DNA of 64,000 bases from UBA4124 sp964577515 (GCA_964577515.1 CAZNZN010000001.1:52361-116360), one strand, 5' to 3'; positions 41,591 to 50,948 are shown, counted from the first letter of the stretch. The notes: a model not told the origin generated them from the sequence alone. Made by a program: numbers and translations.

Positions 41591-44063
41591 CAGTGAAGAC
41601 AACCTCCTTCTCGTTTTTAGCGTAGATACTATTTACTCCAACAACCTTAAATGAGTAGTTTCCCGGGATAAAACCATATGCTTTTGGTTGGAAAACAAAA
41701 CGAAAAGGGTTTGAAAGGGATGTTATATAGCTATCGTTGATAAAAATATCAACACCAGTAAGAGGAAAAGAGTTTTGGTTAGTTATTGTAATGGTCGCTT
41801 GGTCAGATGTTTTTATTTGTTGAGGAAGCCCTGAAATAGAGAGGGATGGTTTATTATCATTTGAATGTATAGATTCGTAGCTTGTTGGGATATCACTTAA
41901 GGTAGTTATGTTGTATCTGTATTTATTTTGTTCCCACCATGACTGCACACCACTATTCCAAAGTCTAAATTGGGGGTCTGCATAAGGGTTTGATGGTTTT
42001 GCTCCTCTAGGATTTGATTTATCCACCCAATATAAAATATCTTGTACGTTTGTTATAACCCGCTCCTCTCGTGCTTCAATAGGGGTATTTTCTGTTGCCC
42101 GCTGCCCTGTTATTTTATCAATAAGTACAGTCTCGCTTCCTAACCAAATACCACGAAGCACTGGTTTGAGAGAGGTATAATCAGGGTCAGGGAGTGGTTT
42201 CTCAAATGGTGTTGCTGGATATTTTTTTAACGCCTCCTCCATAAATGTCTTCCATGTTGGCCCAGAAAGTGCTGCACCACCTTTTTTCATTGTTCGGTTG
42301 TCGTTGTTTCCTGTCCAAACACCAACAGCAAGTGATGGGGTGTACCCAATAATCCATGCATCACGGTTATCATCAGTTGTTCCTGTTTTAAAAGCGACGT
42401 TTGGAATAGTGAGACTACTTCCAAAAGTAGGTATACGCGCTTGAGGATCAACAAGCACATCATTCATTGTTAGTGCGACATTTCTATCAAGGACAACTTT
42501 TTCGTTTTTTTCAAAAGATTCAACAATAGCACCTTTTTTATCAACAACAGAAAGGATTCCCGTTGGTTGGTTTCTTATACCACTATTTGCAAAAACACTA
42601 TAAGCACTTGTCATATCTAGAAGAGTTGCTTCACCTCCTCCAAGAACAAGAGAAAGTCCATAGCGAGACTTATCACCAAGTGTTGAAACCCCTAAGTCTT
42701 TTGCAAGAGAGAGCGCATCGTCAAGCCCTACAAGATACATCATTTTTACCGCAGGAACGTTTCTTGATTCTGCAAGAGCATTGCGAACCTTAAGGGGTCC
42801 TTTAAACTCATTGTCAAAGTTTTTTGGGTTATAACAATTTTTTGCTTCAGAAAAACCGCTTTGGTCAGGACAGGTGGTAGAAAATTCTGTTGGAACGTCA
42901 AACAAAACAGTCTCTGGGGTATATCCTTTCAAGAACCCTGCAGCATAAACAATAGGTTTGAAAGATGAACCCGGTTGACGCTTTGCTAGGGCTATATTGT
43001 ATGCACCATCAATAGTTTTATCGAAATAGTCTCTTGATCCTACCATTGCAAGGATTTGTCCTGTTGTTGGGTCGATTGCAACAAGCCCACTATTACTTGC
43101 GTTATAAGCCTTTTCATTTTGAAGAGAGTTGGTTTTTACTATCTCTTCAGCTTTTTTTTGTAACTCATAGTCAATAGTTGTTGTTATTGTGTACCCACCA
43201 CTTTCCATTACATCCTCACCATATTTTTGCTGAAGGTAATCAAGAATGTAAAAGACAAAATGTGGTGCTTTTATACTGTTTTGCGCTTCGGTGTTGAAGG
43301 TTACTACTTGTTTTTTTGCATCCTCATATTGGGCATCACTAATATATCCAAGAGTGTTCATTTTCTTTAGAACAACATTTTTGCGCTCCTCTAGTTTTTC
43401 TTTATTCTTCCCAAAAGGAGAGTAGTATGTCGGCGCTTTTGGTATTGCAGCCATGTATGCAGCCTCTGCGATACTGAGATCTTTTGCGTGCTTGTTTAGA
43501 AATGCTTGAGAAGCTTCTTCTATACCATAAATAGTTCCACCGTAAGGGTTATCGTTGAGGTAAATACCAAGAATATCTTCTTTTGAAAAATGACGTTCAA
43601 GCTTCAAAGCAAGAACCCACTCTTTTATTTTTCGAGTTATTGTTTTGTCGGTATTAAGAAGGGTGTTCTTTATAATTTGTTGCGTAATAGTAGAACCGCC
43701 TTGTGAGAAATTTCCATCTTTTAAGTTTACAAGGATCGCACGAAGAATAGAGGTAGGACGGATACCTTTGTGTGTATAGAAGTTCTCATCCTCAATTGCA
43801 ATGGTCGCATTTTTTATGTTTTCTCCCATTTCAGCAAGAGGAATCTCAGTTCGTCTGACTGATTGGTGGATATCATAGAGCACCACCTCTCCTGTTCTAT
43901 CAACTATTTTTGATGAATTTGCTATTTTACGAGCTTCAAAATTTGACAGATCAGGGAGTCGGATTGTAACTGCCCAAACCGCTGTTCCGCCAAGAAAGAG
44001 GAAAAACCCAGCAGCTAGCAGGAGAACGATGTTTTTATTTGAGGGAGTACGTTGGTGTTTCAT
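41580..44063 (-). CDS. Class A penicillin-binding protein (PBP1 type)
   Basis: An 827-residue bifunctional peptidoglycan synthase. After a membrane anchor (about 11-32), the GT51 glycosyltransferase domain shows EDENFYTHKGI (about 88) and GGSTITQQ. The transpeptidase domain contains SxxK in QPGSSFKP (about 362), SxN in ESRNVP (about 431) and KTGTT (about 557). A C-terminal extension (about 640-827) ends in an Ig-like beta region (QATITITNQNSFPLTGVDIFIN). It polymerises and cross-links cell wall outside the membrane. It is divergent from tyrS. Confidence 0.96.
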   Translation of the reverse strand: MKHQRTPSNKNIVLLLAAGFFLFLGGTAVWAVTIRLPDLSNFEARKIANSSKIVDRTGEVVLYDIHQSVRRTEIPLAEMGENIKNATIAIEDENFYTHKGIRPTSILRAILVNLKDGNFSQGGSTITQQIIKNTLLNTDKTITRKIKEWVLALKLERHFSKEDILGIYLNDNPYGGTIYGIEEASQAFLNKHAKDLSIAEAAYMAAIPKAPTYYSPFGKNKEKLEERKNVVLKKMNTLGYISDAQYEDAKKQVVTFNTEAQNSIKAPHFVFYILDYLQQKYGEDVMESGGYTITTTIDYELQKKAEEIVKTNSLQNEKAYNASNSGLVAIDPTTGQILAMVGSRDYFDKTIDGAYNIALAKRQPGSSFKPIVYAAGFLKGYTPETVLFDVPTEFSTTCPDQSGFSEAKNCYNPKNFDNEFKGPLKVRNALAESRNVPAVKMMYLVGLDDALSLAKDLGVSTLGDKSRYGLSLVLGGGEATLLDMTSAYSVFANSGIRNQPTGILSVVDKKGAIVESFEKNEKVVLDRNVALTMNDVLVDPQARIPTFGSSLTIPNVAFKTGTTDDNRDAWIIGYTPSLAVGVWTGNNDNRTMKKGGAALSGPTWKTFMEEALKKYPATPFEKPLPDPDYTSLKPVLRGIWLGSETVLIDKITGQRATENTPIEAREERVITNVQDILYWVDKSNPRGAKPSNPYADPQFRLWNSGVQSWWEQNKYRYNITTLSDIPTSYESIHSNDNKPSLSISGLPQQIKTSDQATITITNQNSFPLTGVDIFINDSYITSLSNPFRFVFQPKAYGFIPGNYSFKVVGVNSIYAKNEKEVVFTVTQ

Positions 44064-44125
44064 AGTTGCATCATATAAAAAAAAGGCTAAAAAATAAACC
44101 TTTCTTATGTTAAACTAGCCCTAGT

Positions 44126-45316
44126 ATGAACAGAGACGAACAACAAACACTCCTTATTACAAAAGGGGTAGAAACAGTCCTCCCCTCAAAAGACTTTTTA
44201 TTGAGCCTTCTTAAAAAAGGATCACCTCTCACAGTTTATTGTGGTTTTGATCCAACAGCACCAACACTACACATTGGTCATACGATACAACTTCGGAAGT
44301 TACGACAATTTCAAGATTTAGGACACAAGATACTATTTTTAGTAGGTGATTTCACTGCAAGAATAGGGGACCCAACAGATAAAACAGCAACCAGAAAGCA
44401 GCTTACCGAAAAAGAAGTACAACACAACCTCCGTTTGTATAAGAAACAGGCTGGGAAGTTTATACGTTTCTCTGGAAGAAATAAAGCGGAAATACGGTTT
44501 AATGCAAAATGGCTGAAAAAGCTTACTTTTGCTGACATTATTTCCTTGGCTTCAAATGTTACTGTTGATCAGATGTTAAAAAGGGATATGTTTGTTCGAA
44601 GGATGCAAGAAGAAAAACCTGTGTACCTTCACGAGTTTTTCTACCCACTCATGCAAGGGTATGACTCTGTCTATATGAATGTTGACGGCGAGGTTGGGGG
44701 TAATGATCAACTATTTAATATGATGATGGGACGAACCCTTCTTAAGACACTTAAAGATAAAGAAAAGTTTGTTATCACCATGAAGCTCCTTGAAGATGGT
44801 ACTGGAAAAAAGATGGGAAAGAGTGAAGGGAACATGGTAGCCCTAACCGATACTCCAGAACAAATGTATGGAAAGATTATGTCGTGGCCAGATGGGCTCA
44901 TTGTCCCTGCATTTGAACTTTGCACAGACTATTCTTTAGAAGCAACTACTTTAATACAAGAAGCGCTCGCTGCTGGAAAAAATCCTCGCGATAGTAAAAT
45001 GCAACTTGCTTTTGAGATCACAAAACTTTGTTCTTCTGAAAAAGAAGCACACAGAGCACAGGAGGCTTTTGTTAGTGCATTTCAAAAAAAAGAAATCCCT
45101 GATTCTGTTTTAGAAGTTAAAGCAACGCATGCTTTTGATGTTATTTTAAAAAACGAAGGACTTATTTCTTCTACTGCAGAACTTCGACGTCTTGTTGACG
45201 CAAAAGCGCTTACTCACCTAGAGTCGGGAGGGGTTGTTTCTTTTGAAACCGTTAAAACAATACCTCAAAAAGGGACATATAAAATTGGAAAAAACCGTTT
45301 TATACGAATCGTTTAG
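44126..45316 (+). CDS. tyrS: Tyrosyl-tRNA synthetase
   Basis: A 396-residue class I aminoacyl-tRNA synthetase charging tRNA-Tyr. The HIGH motif is HIGHT (about 52-56), after YCGFDPTAPTL; the KMSKS motif appears as KKMGKSEGN (about 227-235). A C-terminal S4-like RNA-binding domain (about 330-396) is present. This corresponds to the TyrRS subtype with KMGKS-like loop. TAAACT (44111-44116) ends 9 nt before the ATG. Confidence 0.95.
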   Translation: MNRDEQQTLLITKGVETVLPSKDFLLSLLKKGSPLTVYCGFDPTAPTLHIGHTIQLRKLRQFQDLGHKILFLVGDFTARIGDPTDKTATRKQLTEKEVQHNLRLYKKQAGKFIRFSGRNKAEIRFNAKWLKKLTFADIISLASNVTVDQMLKRDMFVRRMQEEKPVYLHEFFYPLMQGYDSVYMNVDGEVGGNDQLFNMMMGRTLLKTLKDKEKFVITMKLLEDGTGKKMGKSEGNMVALTDTPEQMYGKIMSWPDGLIVPAFELCTDYSLEATTLIQEALAAGKNPRDSKMQLAFEITKLCSSEKEAHRAQEAFVSAFQKKEIPDSVLEVKATHAFDVILKNEGLISSTAELRRLVDAKALTHLESGGVVSFETVKTIPQKGTYKIGKNRFIRIV

Positions 45317-45459
45317 ATGTGAAATACCTCGCCTATCTTTTTTGCCCACACGGGCTGTAAGTATGTCACTATAAGAAAAGAAGGGACAAAGAGAATTGTC
45401 AGAACAATAGTAAAGATAAGATTCCCTAGATAAGAGAGTGTTTTTGCGACTACTTCCAT
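45313..45459 (-). CDS. Small single-pass membrane protein antiparallel to tyrS end
   Basis: A 48-residue reading frame starting MEVVAKTLSYLGNLI, with one long hydrophobic helix (FTIVLTILFVPSFLIVTYL) and a basic end (WAKKIGEVFHI). Its stop codon overlaps that of tyrS. A TTGCTG/TAGTAT promoter-like pair with a 17-nt spacer lies just upstream on the minus strand. Small, hence tentative. Confidence 0.45.
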   Translation of the reverse strand: MEVVAKTLSYLGNLIFTIVLTILFVPSFLIVTYLQPVWAKKIGEVFHI

Positions 45460-45568
45460 ATACGGCACATACTACAAGAACGGTCGTATATCAGCAAGGA
45501 AGTGACGAAAACAAAAAAATATTGTCTGACGAAAAAAACTAAAACCACTGTGCTACTATATAGTGTAT

Positions 45569-46471
45569 ATGACGATCGTGATTGCTGGCGGAAGTGGATT
45601 TATAGGAACCCAGCTCTCAAAAAAACTCCTTTCTCTTGGGCATAGAGTGATAGTTATTGATATTCACGGACCTCAGTTTACACACCCGGAACTCTTTTTT
45701 ATTCAGTGTGATATTAGTACACAACCACTCCCATATGATGTACTTGAAAAAACAGACGCAATAGTAAATCTTGCAGGAAGAACAATTGCAACAAAGTGGA
45801 ATAAAAAAGTAATGGATGAAATACGTCAAAGTCGCATAGATAGTACACGTCACATTATTGAGACGATAAAAAACACCAAAAATAAACCAGCATGTTTCAT
45901 CACAGCTTCAGCGGTAGGGTTTTATGGAGATACTCGAGATACTCTGTGTGATGAGAAGTGCCCACAAGGAGAAGGGTATCTGGCGACTGTTGTTGCGGAG
46001 TGGGAGTCTGTAGCACAAGAAGCAGCGGCGTACGGCGTTCGTACTGTTTGTGTAAGAACGGCACCTGTTCTAGGTCATGGTGGTTTTCTTACAGCACTTA
46101 CAAAAACAGCACGCTTTGGTTTTTTGGTAAAACTCAAGAAAAAAGATTTTTGGATGTCATGGATTCATGAAGATGATATTGTCGCAACATACCTTTTTGC
46201 ACTTGAGACAACAACAGTACAAGGAGTGTTCAATGCGGTAGCCCCAGAAGCTGTCCCCCAGAGTATTTTTATGAAAACTCTAGGAAAAGTACTACATAGG
46301 AAAGTGTTGGGAGTTATCCCGTCTTTTATTGCTAAAAAAATATTCGGCATGTTTTTTGAAGAAATAACAAAAAGCCAACGAATATATCCGCAAAGACTTG
46401 AGGATAAAGGGTTTGTTTTTGCACACCCAACACTAAAAGAGGCGCTACAGTCAATCTATACAAAGCAGTAA
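45569..46471 (+). CDS. TIGR01777-family NAD(P)-dependent epimerase-like protein
   Basis: A 300-residue extended-SDR protein of the TIGR01777/YfcH family. The Rossmann motif GGSGFIGTQL (about 7-16), VNLAGRTIATKWN (about 69), the SAVGFYGDT segment with the catalytic-region Tyr, and the C-terminal DUF1731-like helix region (PSFIAKKIFGMFF, TLKEALQSIY) are all present. The substrate is unknown in the family. The ATG at 45569 is preferred to a GTG at 45563; a TATAGT/TACTAT -10 lies 4-9 nt before it. Confidence 0.9.
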   Translation: MTIVIAGGSGFIGTQLSKKLLSLGHRVIVIDIHGPQFTHPELFFIQCDISTQPLPYDVLEKTDAIVNLAGRTIATKWNKKVMDEIRQSRIDSTRHIIETIKNTKNKPACFITASAVGFYGDTRDTLCDEKCPQGEGYLATVVAEWESVAQEAAAYGVRTVCVRTAPVLGHGGFLTALTKTARFGFLVKLKKKDFWMSWIHEDDIVATYLFALETTTVQGVFNAVAPEAVPQSIFMKTLGKVLHRKVLGVIPSFIAKKIFGMFFEEITKSQRIYPQRLEDKGFVFAHPTLKEALQSIYTKQ

Positions 46472-46476
46472 TACAT

Positions 46477-47331
46477 ATGAGAAAAGTAGATGTTGTTGTA
46501 AAAGGGTGGGAGCAGTATAAGCTTCTTGATTCGGGGAACGGGAGAAAACTTGAGGAGTTTAACGGTGTGGTTACAGACCGACCAGATCCTCAAGCGCTTT
46601 GGGATAAGCGTCTTTCGGTAGAGCACTGGGCTGGAGCCCATGCGCAGTTTGCTTGGGCACAGAAGGGGGAGCGTTGGAAAATCGAAAAAGGGCTCGCTGA
46701 TTTTTGGAATATTTCTTATAAAAATATGATCCTTGAACTTTCTTTCCCTGGATTTAAACATATCGGGGTTTTTCCTGAACATTCCGTACAATGGGATCTT
46801 ATTCAGGAAAAAGCAAAGAAGGGGACAAGGATGCTTAACCTTTTTGGTTATACAGGAGCGGCAACTGTCGCTGGGGCTATTGCTGGGCTCAAGGTTACCC
46901 ACGTTGATGCATCAAAGACAACACTTTCAACAGTAAAGAAAAACTGCAACCTTTCTGGTCTTGATGATGATGCTGTGCGGACAATATGTGAAGATGCACT
47001 CAGATATGCAAAACGACTTGTCGAACGCAGGGAACAGTTTGAGGTCATTATTATGGACCCTCCTTCTTTTGGTAGAGGCCCAAAAGGGGAAGTATGGAAA
47101 ATAGAAGAGTCTCTTTCTGAACTTATAAAGCTTGTTCCACAACTTCTCTCTAACGAAGCGTACCTTGTAGTGCTTAATGGGTATGCATCAGGATACGCTG
47201 CGCGTACTTTTGGAGAACTTTTTAAACAACAACTGCCACAAGGGGTGATCACTTATGGTGAGGTGGGAATTCAAGAGGAACACACTGATCGAATCCTGAC
47301 CACAGGGATATATGCTCAGTGGGAGCAATGA
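46477..47331 (+). CDS. Class I SAM-dependent rRNA methyltransferase (RlmI/RlmK-like)
   Basis: A 284-residue methyltransferase. The SAM-binding motif is MLNLFGYTGAATVAGA (about 111-126), followed by VTHVDASKTTL, and the catalytic motif VIIMDPPSFGRG (about 190-201), typical of the RlmI/RlmK/COG1092 group that methylates 23S rRNA. The PUA domain of RlmI is missing; instead a short N-terminal beta part is present. It follows the epimerase gene by 5 nt. The target base cannot be inferred. Confidence 0.85.
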   Translation: MRKVDVVVKGWEQYKLLDSGNGRKLEEFNGVVTDRPDPQALWDKRLSVEHWAGAHAQFAWAQKGERWKIEKGLADFWNISYKNMILELSFPGFKHIGVFPEHSVQWDLIQEKAKKGTRMLNLFGYTGAATVAGAIAGLKVTHVDASKTTLSTVKKNCNLSGLDDDAVRTICEDALRYAKRLVERREQFEVIIMDPPSFGRGPKGEVWKIEESLSELIKLVPQLLSNEAYLVVLNGYASGYAARTFGELFKQQLPQGVITYGEVGIQEEHTDRILTTGIYAQWEQ

Positions 47332-47359
47332 GCGTGATATACTCAAACTCGTTATTCTT

Positions 47360-47827
47360 ATGACTACAAAAAATAAAAAAACAGTAACAAAGAAAAAAGA
47401 AGCACCAAAAAACGTGCCTATCTATACATACCCAAAAGATCTTGCGACAAAGCGCGGAGTCAACGGGCTTGGGCTGTTTGCAAAAGTTCCGATGAAAAAA
47501 AGTGACTGCATTATCGAGTATGTTGGCGAGGTTATTGATGACGCCGAAGCAAATCGCCGTGGGGGACGGTATCTCTTTCAAACATCAAAAAACCGACACA
47601 TTGATGGTACGGATCGAAGAAATATTGCACGGTACATCAACCACTCATGTCGTCCAAACTGTGAAGTAGATATTATTCGAGGGAGAGTATTTGTGTATGC
47701 AAAGCGCGCAATTACTCCCGGCGAAGAGCTCAACTATGATTATGGAAAAGAATACTGGGACGAACACATCAAACCAAAAGGGTGTGCATGTGAAAAGTGT
47801 GTAGAAAAAAGAAATCTGAAGAAATAA
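47360..47827 (+). CDS. SET-domain protein lysine methyltransferase-like
   Basis: A 155-residue SET-domain protein, a family best known for eukaryotic histone lysine methylation. After a Lys-rich N-terminal tail (TTKNKKTVTKKKEAPK), the SET core shows RGVNGLGLFAKVPM, YVGEVI, the catalytic pseudoknot RYINHSCRPNCE (about 92-103) and GEELNYDYG (about 123-131). A post-SET-like cysteine cluster GCACEKC follows. With the pseudoknot Cys this could bind zinc. The ATG at 47360 is preferred (TATACT 47338-47343, 16 nt upstream); the longer frame from 47312 overlaps the previous gene. HU or ribosomal proteins are conceivable substrates (inference). Confidence 0.9.
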   Translation: MTTKNKKTVTKKKEAPKNVPIYTYPKDLATKRGVNGLGLFAKVPMKKSDCIIEYVGEVIDDAEANRRGGRYLFQTSKNRHIDGTDRRNIARYINHSCRPNCEVDIIRGRVFVYAKRAITPGEELNYDYGKEYWDEHIKPKGCACEKCVEKRNLKK

Positions 47828-47830
47828 AAT

Positions 47831-47866
47831 AAACCCCCAACAATTTAAACAGGTTGAGGGTTTTTT
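47831..47866. terminator. Bidirectional terminator
   Basis: Stem AAACCCCCAAC/GTTGAGGGTTT (47831-47841, 47853-47863; one C-A mismatch), followed by TTTC; between convergent genes. Confidence 0.75.
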
Positions 47867-48399
47867 CTTGCGGAGAGTATTGTTATTGTTAAACAAAGCA
47901 CTAATGCTGAGCCGGGGTATATTATTTGCTCTAGTGCAAAACTTTTTGCTCCAGCAAGGGAGAATGCGTTTGCTAAACAAAATACAATGTAAATTTTTGT
48001 TGGGCTTTCAGATGGTTTTTTGAAAGTGTTAATTATTTGAGGAATTGATGCCACAGTAAGTGCCATCACACCAAAAATCATTGTATAAAACTCACTAGAG
48101 GTATACTTAATATATACACAACCAGCAACCAGGAATAGAACAAAAGATTCTAATTTCCCCCACTCAAAACATTTTTTCAACACAAGGGCCAAAGAGGTGA
48201 TACCTGCTCCTACTGCATAAAGAAAAGCAAGCCAAAAATTTCCTTTTTGGGCATAGATTGAATATGCAGTGATAGAATCAAGTGCGCACCATAATCCATA
48301 TGTAGCAAAACTTTGTTTAATAGTACCTCTCCAGATACCGATTAATAAGGGGATGTGGATAAGTAACCCCACAATGCCGCCGAACAGTTGTAGTGACAT
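47845..48399 (-). CDS. Polytopic membrane protein, PQ-loop-like
   Basis: A 184-residue protein with about six or seven hydrophobic helices. Two halves share a pattern with a proline at the start of a helix and a following helix: IHIPLLIGIWRGTIKQSFATYGLW (about 12-35) and ASIPQIINTFKKPSESPTKIYIVF (about 115-138). The latter resembles the PQ-loop motif of SWEET/MPDU1-type transporters. The substrate is unknown. The ATG at 48399 is chosen over an upstream start because it begins directly before the first helix. Confidence 0.7.
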   Translation of the reverse strand: MSLQLFGGIVGLLIHIPLLIGIWRGTIKQSFATYGLWCALDSITAYSIYAQKGNFWLAFLYAVGAGITSLALVLKKCFEWGKLESFVLFLVAGCVYIKYTSSEFYTMIFGVMALTVASIPQIINTFKKPSESPTKIYIVFCLANAFSLAGAKSFALEQIIYPGSALVLCLTITILSARKNPQPV

Positions 48400-48456
48400 A
48401 GAACAGATGTTTTTGTTCTCAAAATTATAACACGTATTTACATAAAAAGTCAATAT

Positions 48457-49173
48457 CTATACCTTATCAAAGTAATCAAACAGTTTTTTGTTGTCTTCTT
48501 GTTGTTTTGGCACGATAGTATTTTTTTGTTCTTTTATTGAAGCTTTTTCTGGGGGCATAGTTGTGCGTACGCGAGCATTAAGCGCAAAAAATATACTGCC
48601 GACTTTTTGTAGTGCAAGTGAGATATAGAGATCCTCTGCATCATAGTTGAGCCCAAGTTCTTTTTTGAGAACAAAGAGCGGTTCTAGTCCGCCTACAGTA
48701 GCATAGTCTTTCTTTCTGAATGCAAAATTTGATCCCCAAGCGAAACGCTGCGCTTTTCGGTTTCTGATTTTTCTATTTATAACGAACTGCCACCAGGAAG
48801 AAAATTTCCAAAATAAATTGTTCTGTATCGTTGTATATCCAGCTACGATACTAACACTTTTATGTTCTTCAAGTGGTTGTACAATATTTTTTACCCAATC
48901 AGTATCAACAACACAGTCACCATCAGTACAGCAAACAACATCACCTGTGGAGAGTGCTATCGCTTTTGCTCGTGAGTACATAGAACCGCTACTATCGTGT
49001 AGCTCTACAACTTGCACAGGGTATTGCTGAGCGATTTGTACTGTTTTATCAGTGCAATTATGTGCGATGACAATGACTTCATCTGCAGGACGAGATTGGT
49101 GGAGCACTGAGTAAAGACACTTTTCAATAAAGTCTTCTTCGTTATGTGCAATGACTGTCACCGATACCCGCAT
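48457..49173 (-). CDS. Family 2 glycosyltransferase
   Basis: A 238-residue GT-A glycosyltransferase, probably transferring a sugar from a nucleotide-sugar donor to a surface polymer or lipid. The nucleotide-binding start VSVTVIAHNEEDFIEKCLYSV (about 3-23), VIVIAHNCTDKTV and the DxD-type metal motif CTDGDCVVDTDW (about 81-92) are present. A hydrophobic segment is lacking, so it is likely a peripheral enzyme. It lies upstream of the PQ-loop-like gene with a 57-nt gap on the same strand. Confidence 0.9.
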   Translation of the reverse strand: MRVSVTVIAHNEEDFIEKCLYSVLHQSRPADEVIVIAHNCTDKTVQIAQQYPVQVVELHDSSGSMYSRAKAIALSTGDVVCCTDGDCVVDTDWVKNIVQPLEEHKSVSIVAGYTTIQNNLFWKFSSWWQFVINRKIRNRKAQRFAWGSNFAFRKKDYATVGGLEPLFVLKKELGLNYDAEDLYISLALQKVGSIFFALNARVRTTMPPEKASIKEQKNTIVPKQQEDNKKLFDYFDKV

Positions 49174-49197
49174 GTCTTCCTATGGTACAATCCGCCT

Positions 49198-50616
49198 ATG
49201 ATAAAAACAACTCGCTATCACAAGCTCAATACTGAGGTGTACCGTGGTGGGCCGGTACTTTACTGGATGAACCGCGACATGCGTGTGGAGCACAACTGGG
49301 CGCTATTACGGGCGCAAGAAATAGCGCTTGAAAATAATGTGCCTCTTATGGTGGTGTACAACCTTGACCCCGAGTTTCTTGGAGGAACAGAACGACAGCT
49401 CCATTTCAAACAAGCACTACTCAAAGAAATCGAGACACAGTGTTTAAAAAAGAATATTTTATTCAACGTGCTTGTCGGTGCTCATACTGAAATGCAGCTT
49501 GTTTCATTTATTACACAGCACAAGGTAGGGTACATGGTGACTGATTTTTCTCCTCTTCATATACAGCGTCAATGGCTCGAATACGTGGTATCTCATGTCG
49601 AGATACCGTGCGAACGTGTTGATGCTCACAATATCGTGCCTGTATGGGTTGCAAGCCAAAAACAAGAGGTTGGCGCTCGAACACTTCGACCAAAGCTACA
49701 CCGACTCCTGCCTGAATATTTGGAAAAGTTCCCATCTCTGCAAAACCATCCTTTCGGTATAACCACTGCTACTGTCGATTGGCAGAGTGTTGATCGTGTA
49801 TCAGGAGGAAAAAAAGCCGTGCCTATACCATGGATTGCTCCATCAAGAAATGCTGCATTGCGAGCACTCTCTGATTTTCTAGAAAGGATGCTTCCGCAGT
49901 ATGCAGATGACCGCAACAATCCAAATGCGCACGCACAATCAAACCTCTCCCCATATTTTCACTATGGCGTGCTTGCTCCACAGGAGGTGGTACTTGCAGT
50001 GTGTGAAAAAGTAGGTGTTTCTATAGAAGCGTTGTTGCATCAAAAGAAAAACGCTGCAAAAGTCGCTCTTTCGAAAAAAGCATCCCTTCGCGAATCAGCA
50101 GAGGCCTTTCTTGAAGAGCTTGTTGTACGCAGGGAACTTTCTGATAATTTTTGTTTTTACAACCCCCACTATGATAGTGTGCTCGGTTTTGCACCGTGGG
50201 CGCAAGAAACACTTAGAAAGCACGCATCTGACAAACGAGAGTATCTATATACACAAGAACAGTTTGAGCAAGCACAGACACATGATGATCTCTGGAACGC
50301 TGCGCAGAGAGAAATGGTACAGACAGGAAAGATGCACGGGTATATGCGTATGTATTGGGCAAAAAAGATTTTAGAGTGGACACCTTCTGCAAAAGAAGCG
50401 CTGCATATAGCCATAGCACTTAACGATACTTACGAACTCGATGGGCGTGACCCAAACGGGTATGCAGGAATCGCATGGAGTATTGGTGGGGTGCACGATC
50501 GGCCATGGTTTGATCGGCCGGTCTTTGGGCTCGTACGGTATATGGCACGAAGCGGTTGTGAGAAGAAGTTTGATACCAAAGAATACATTGCTCGATGGGG
50601 AGATAGGGTGTTTTGA
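49198..50616 (+). CDS. phr: Class II CPD photolyase
   Basis: A 472-residue flavoprotein that repairs UV-induced cyclobutane pyrimidine dimers using light. The N-terminal class II signature VLYWMNRDMRVEHNWAL (about 20-36) and the C-terminal FAD-domain motifs (ELVVRRELSDNFCFYNPHYD; ELDGRDPNGYAGIAWSIGG; RPVFGLVRYM) identify class II rather than the E. coli-like class I. TACAAT (49186-49191) ends 6 nt before the ATG, ruling out the longer frame from 49144. It is divergent from the glycosyltransferase. Confidence 0.95.
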   Translation: MIKTTRYHKLNTEVYRGGPVLYWMNRDMRVEHNWALLRAQEIALENNVPLMVVYNLDPEFLGGTERQLHFKQALLKEIETQCLKKNILFNVLVGAHTEMQLVSFITQHKVGYMVTDFSPLHIQRQWLEYVVSHVEIPCERVDAHNIVPVWVASQKQEVGARTLRPKLHRLLPEYLEKFPSLQNHPFGITTATVDWQSVDRVSGGKKAVPIPWIAPSRNAALRALSDFLERMLPQYADDRNNPNAHAQSNLSPYFHYGVLAPQEVVLAVCEKVGVSIEALLHQKKNAAKVALSKKASLRESAEAFLEELVVRRELSDNFCFYNPHYDSVLGFAPWAQETLRKHASDKREYLYTQEQFEQAQTHDDLWNAAQREMVQTGKMHGYMRMYWAKKILEWTPSAKEALHIAIALNDTYELDGRDPNGYAGIAWSIGGVHDRPWFDRPVFGLVRYMARSGCEKKFDTKEYIARWGDRVF

Positions 50617-50620
50617 GCTA

Positions 50621-50655
50621 TATAAAAACCCCTGCAGCGCACAGGGGGTTTTATA
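50621..50655. terminator. Terminator after photolyase gene
   Basis: A 14-bp stem with one mismatch (50621-50634 and 50642-50655), with a CCCC/GGGG core flanked by A and T runs; it can serve both directions. Confidence 0.8.
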
Positions 50656-50661
50656 TAAGTG

Positions 50662-50904
50662 TTAGTAACTATCGTCTGGGTCTTCTCCGTATAGATATGC
50701 TTCAAACTCTGGATCTGGTTCAGTAAGCGCCTCTTCTTCACTCTCGACTACACGCTTCTTTGCGCCGATTGGTTCAAAATCATCGGCATAAGAACTCGTG
50801 AGTTCCTCACCGTCGTCATCCTCTTCTACAACTTCATGGAAACCTGAGGGGATACCTCCTTCTTCTTCTTTAAACTCATCACTTTGTGTATCAAAGTCGC
50901 CCAT
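50662..50904 (-). CDS. Small highly acidic protein
   Basis: An 80-residue protein with about one third Asp/Glu (EVVEEDDDGEE, ESEEEALTEPDPEFEAYLYGEDPDD), probably disordered. No family is recognised. It lies 44 nt downstream of ruvC on the same strand and is followed by the shared terminator. A regulatory or chaperone-like acidic tail protein is conceivable, but no function can be assigned. Confidence 0.55.
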   Translation of the reverse strand: MGDFDTQSDEFKEEEGGIPSGFHEVVEEDDDGEELTSSYADDFEPIGAKKRVVESEEEALTEPDPEFEAYLYGEDPDDSY

Positions 50905-50948
50905 ACGTGAATATCTACAAATTATTTTTTAATATGCAATAAGTTGTA

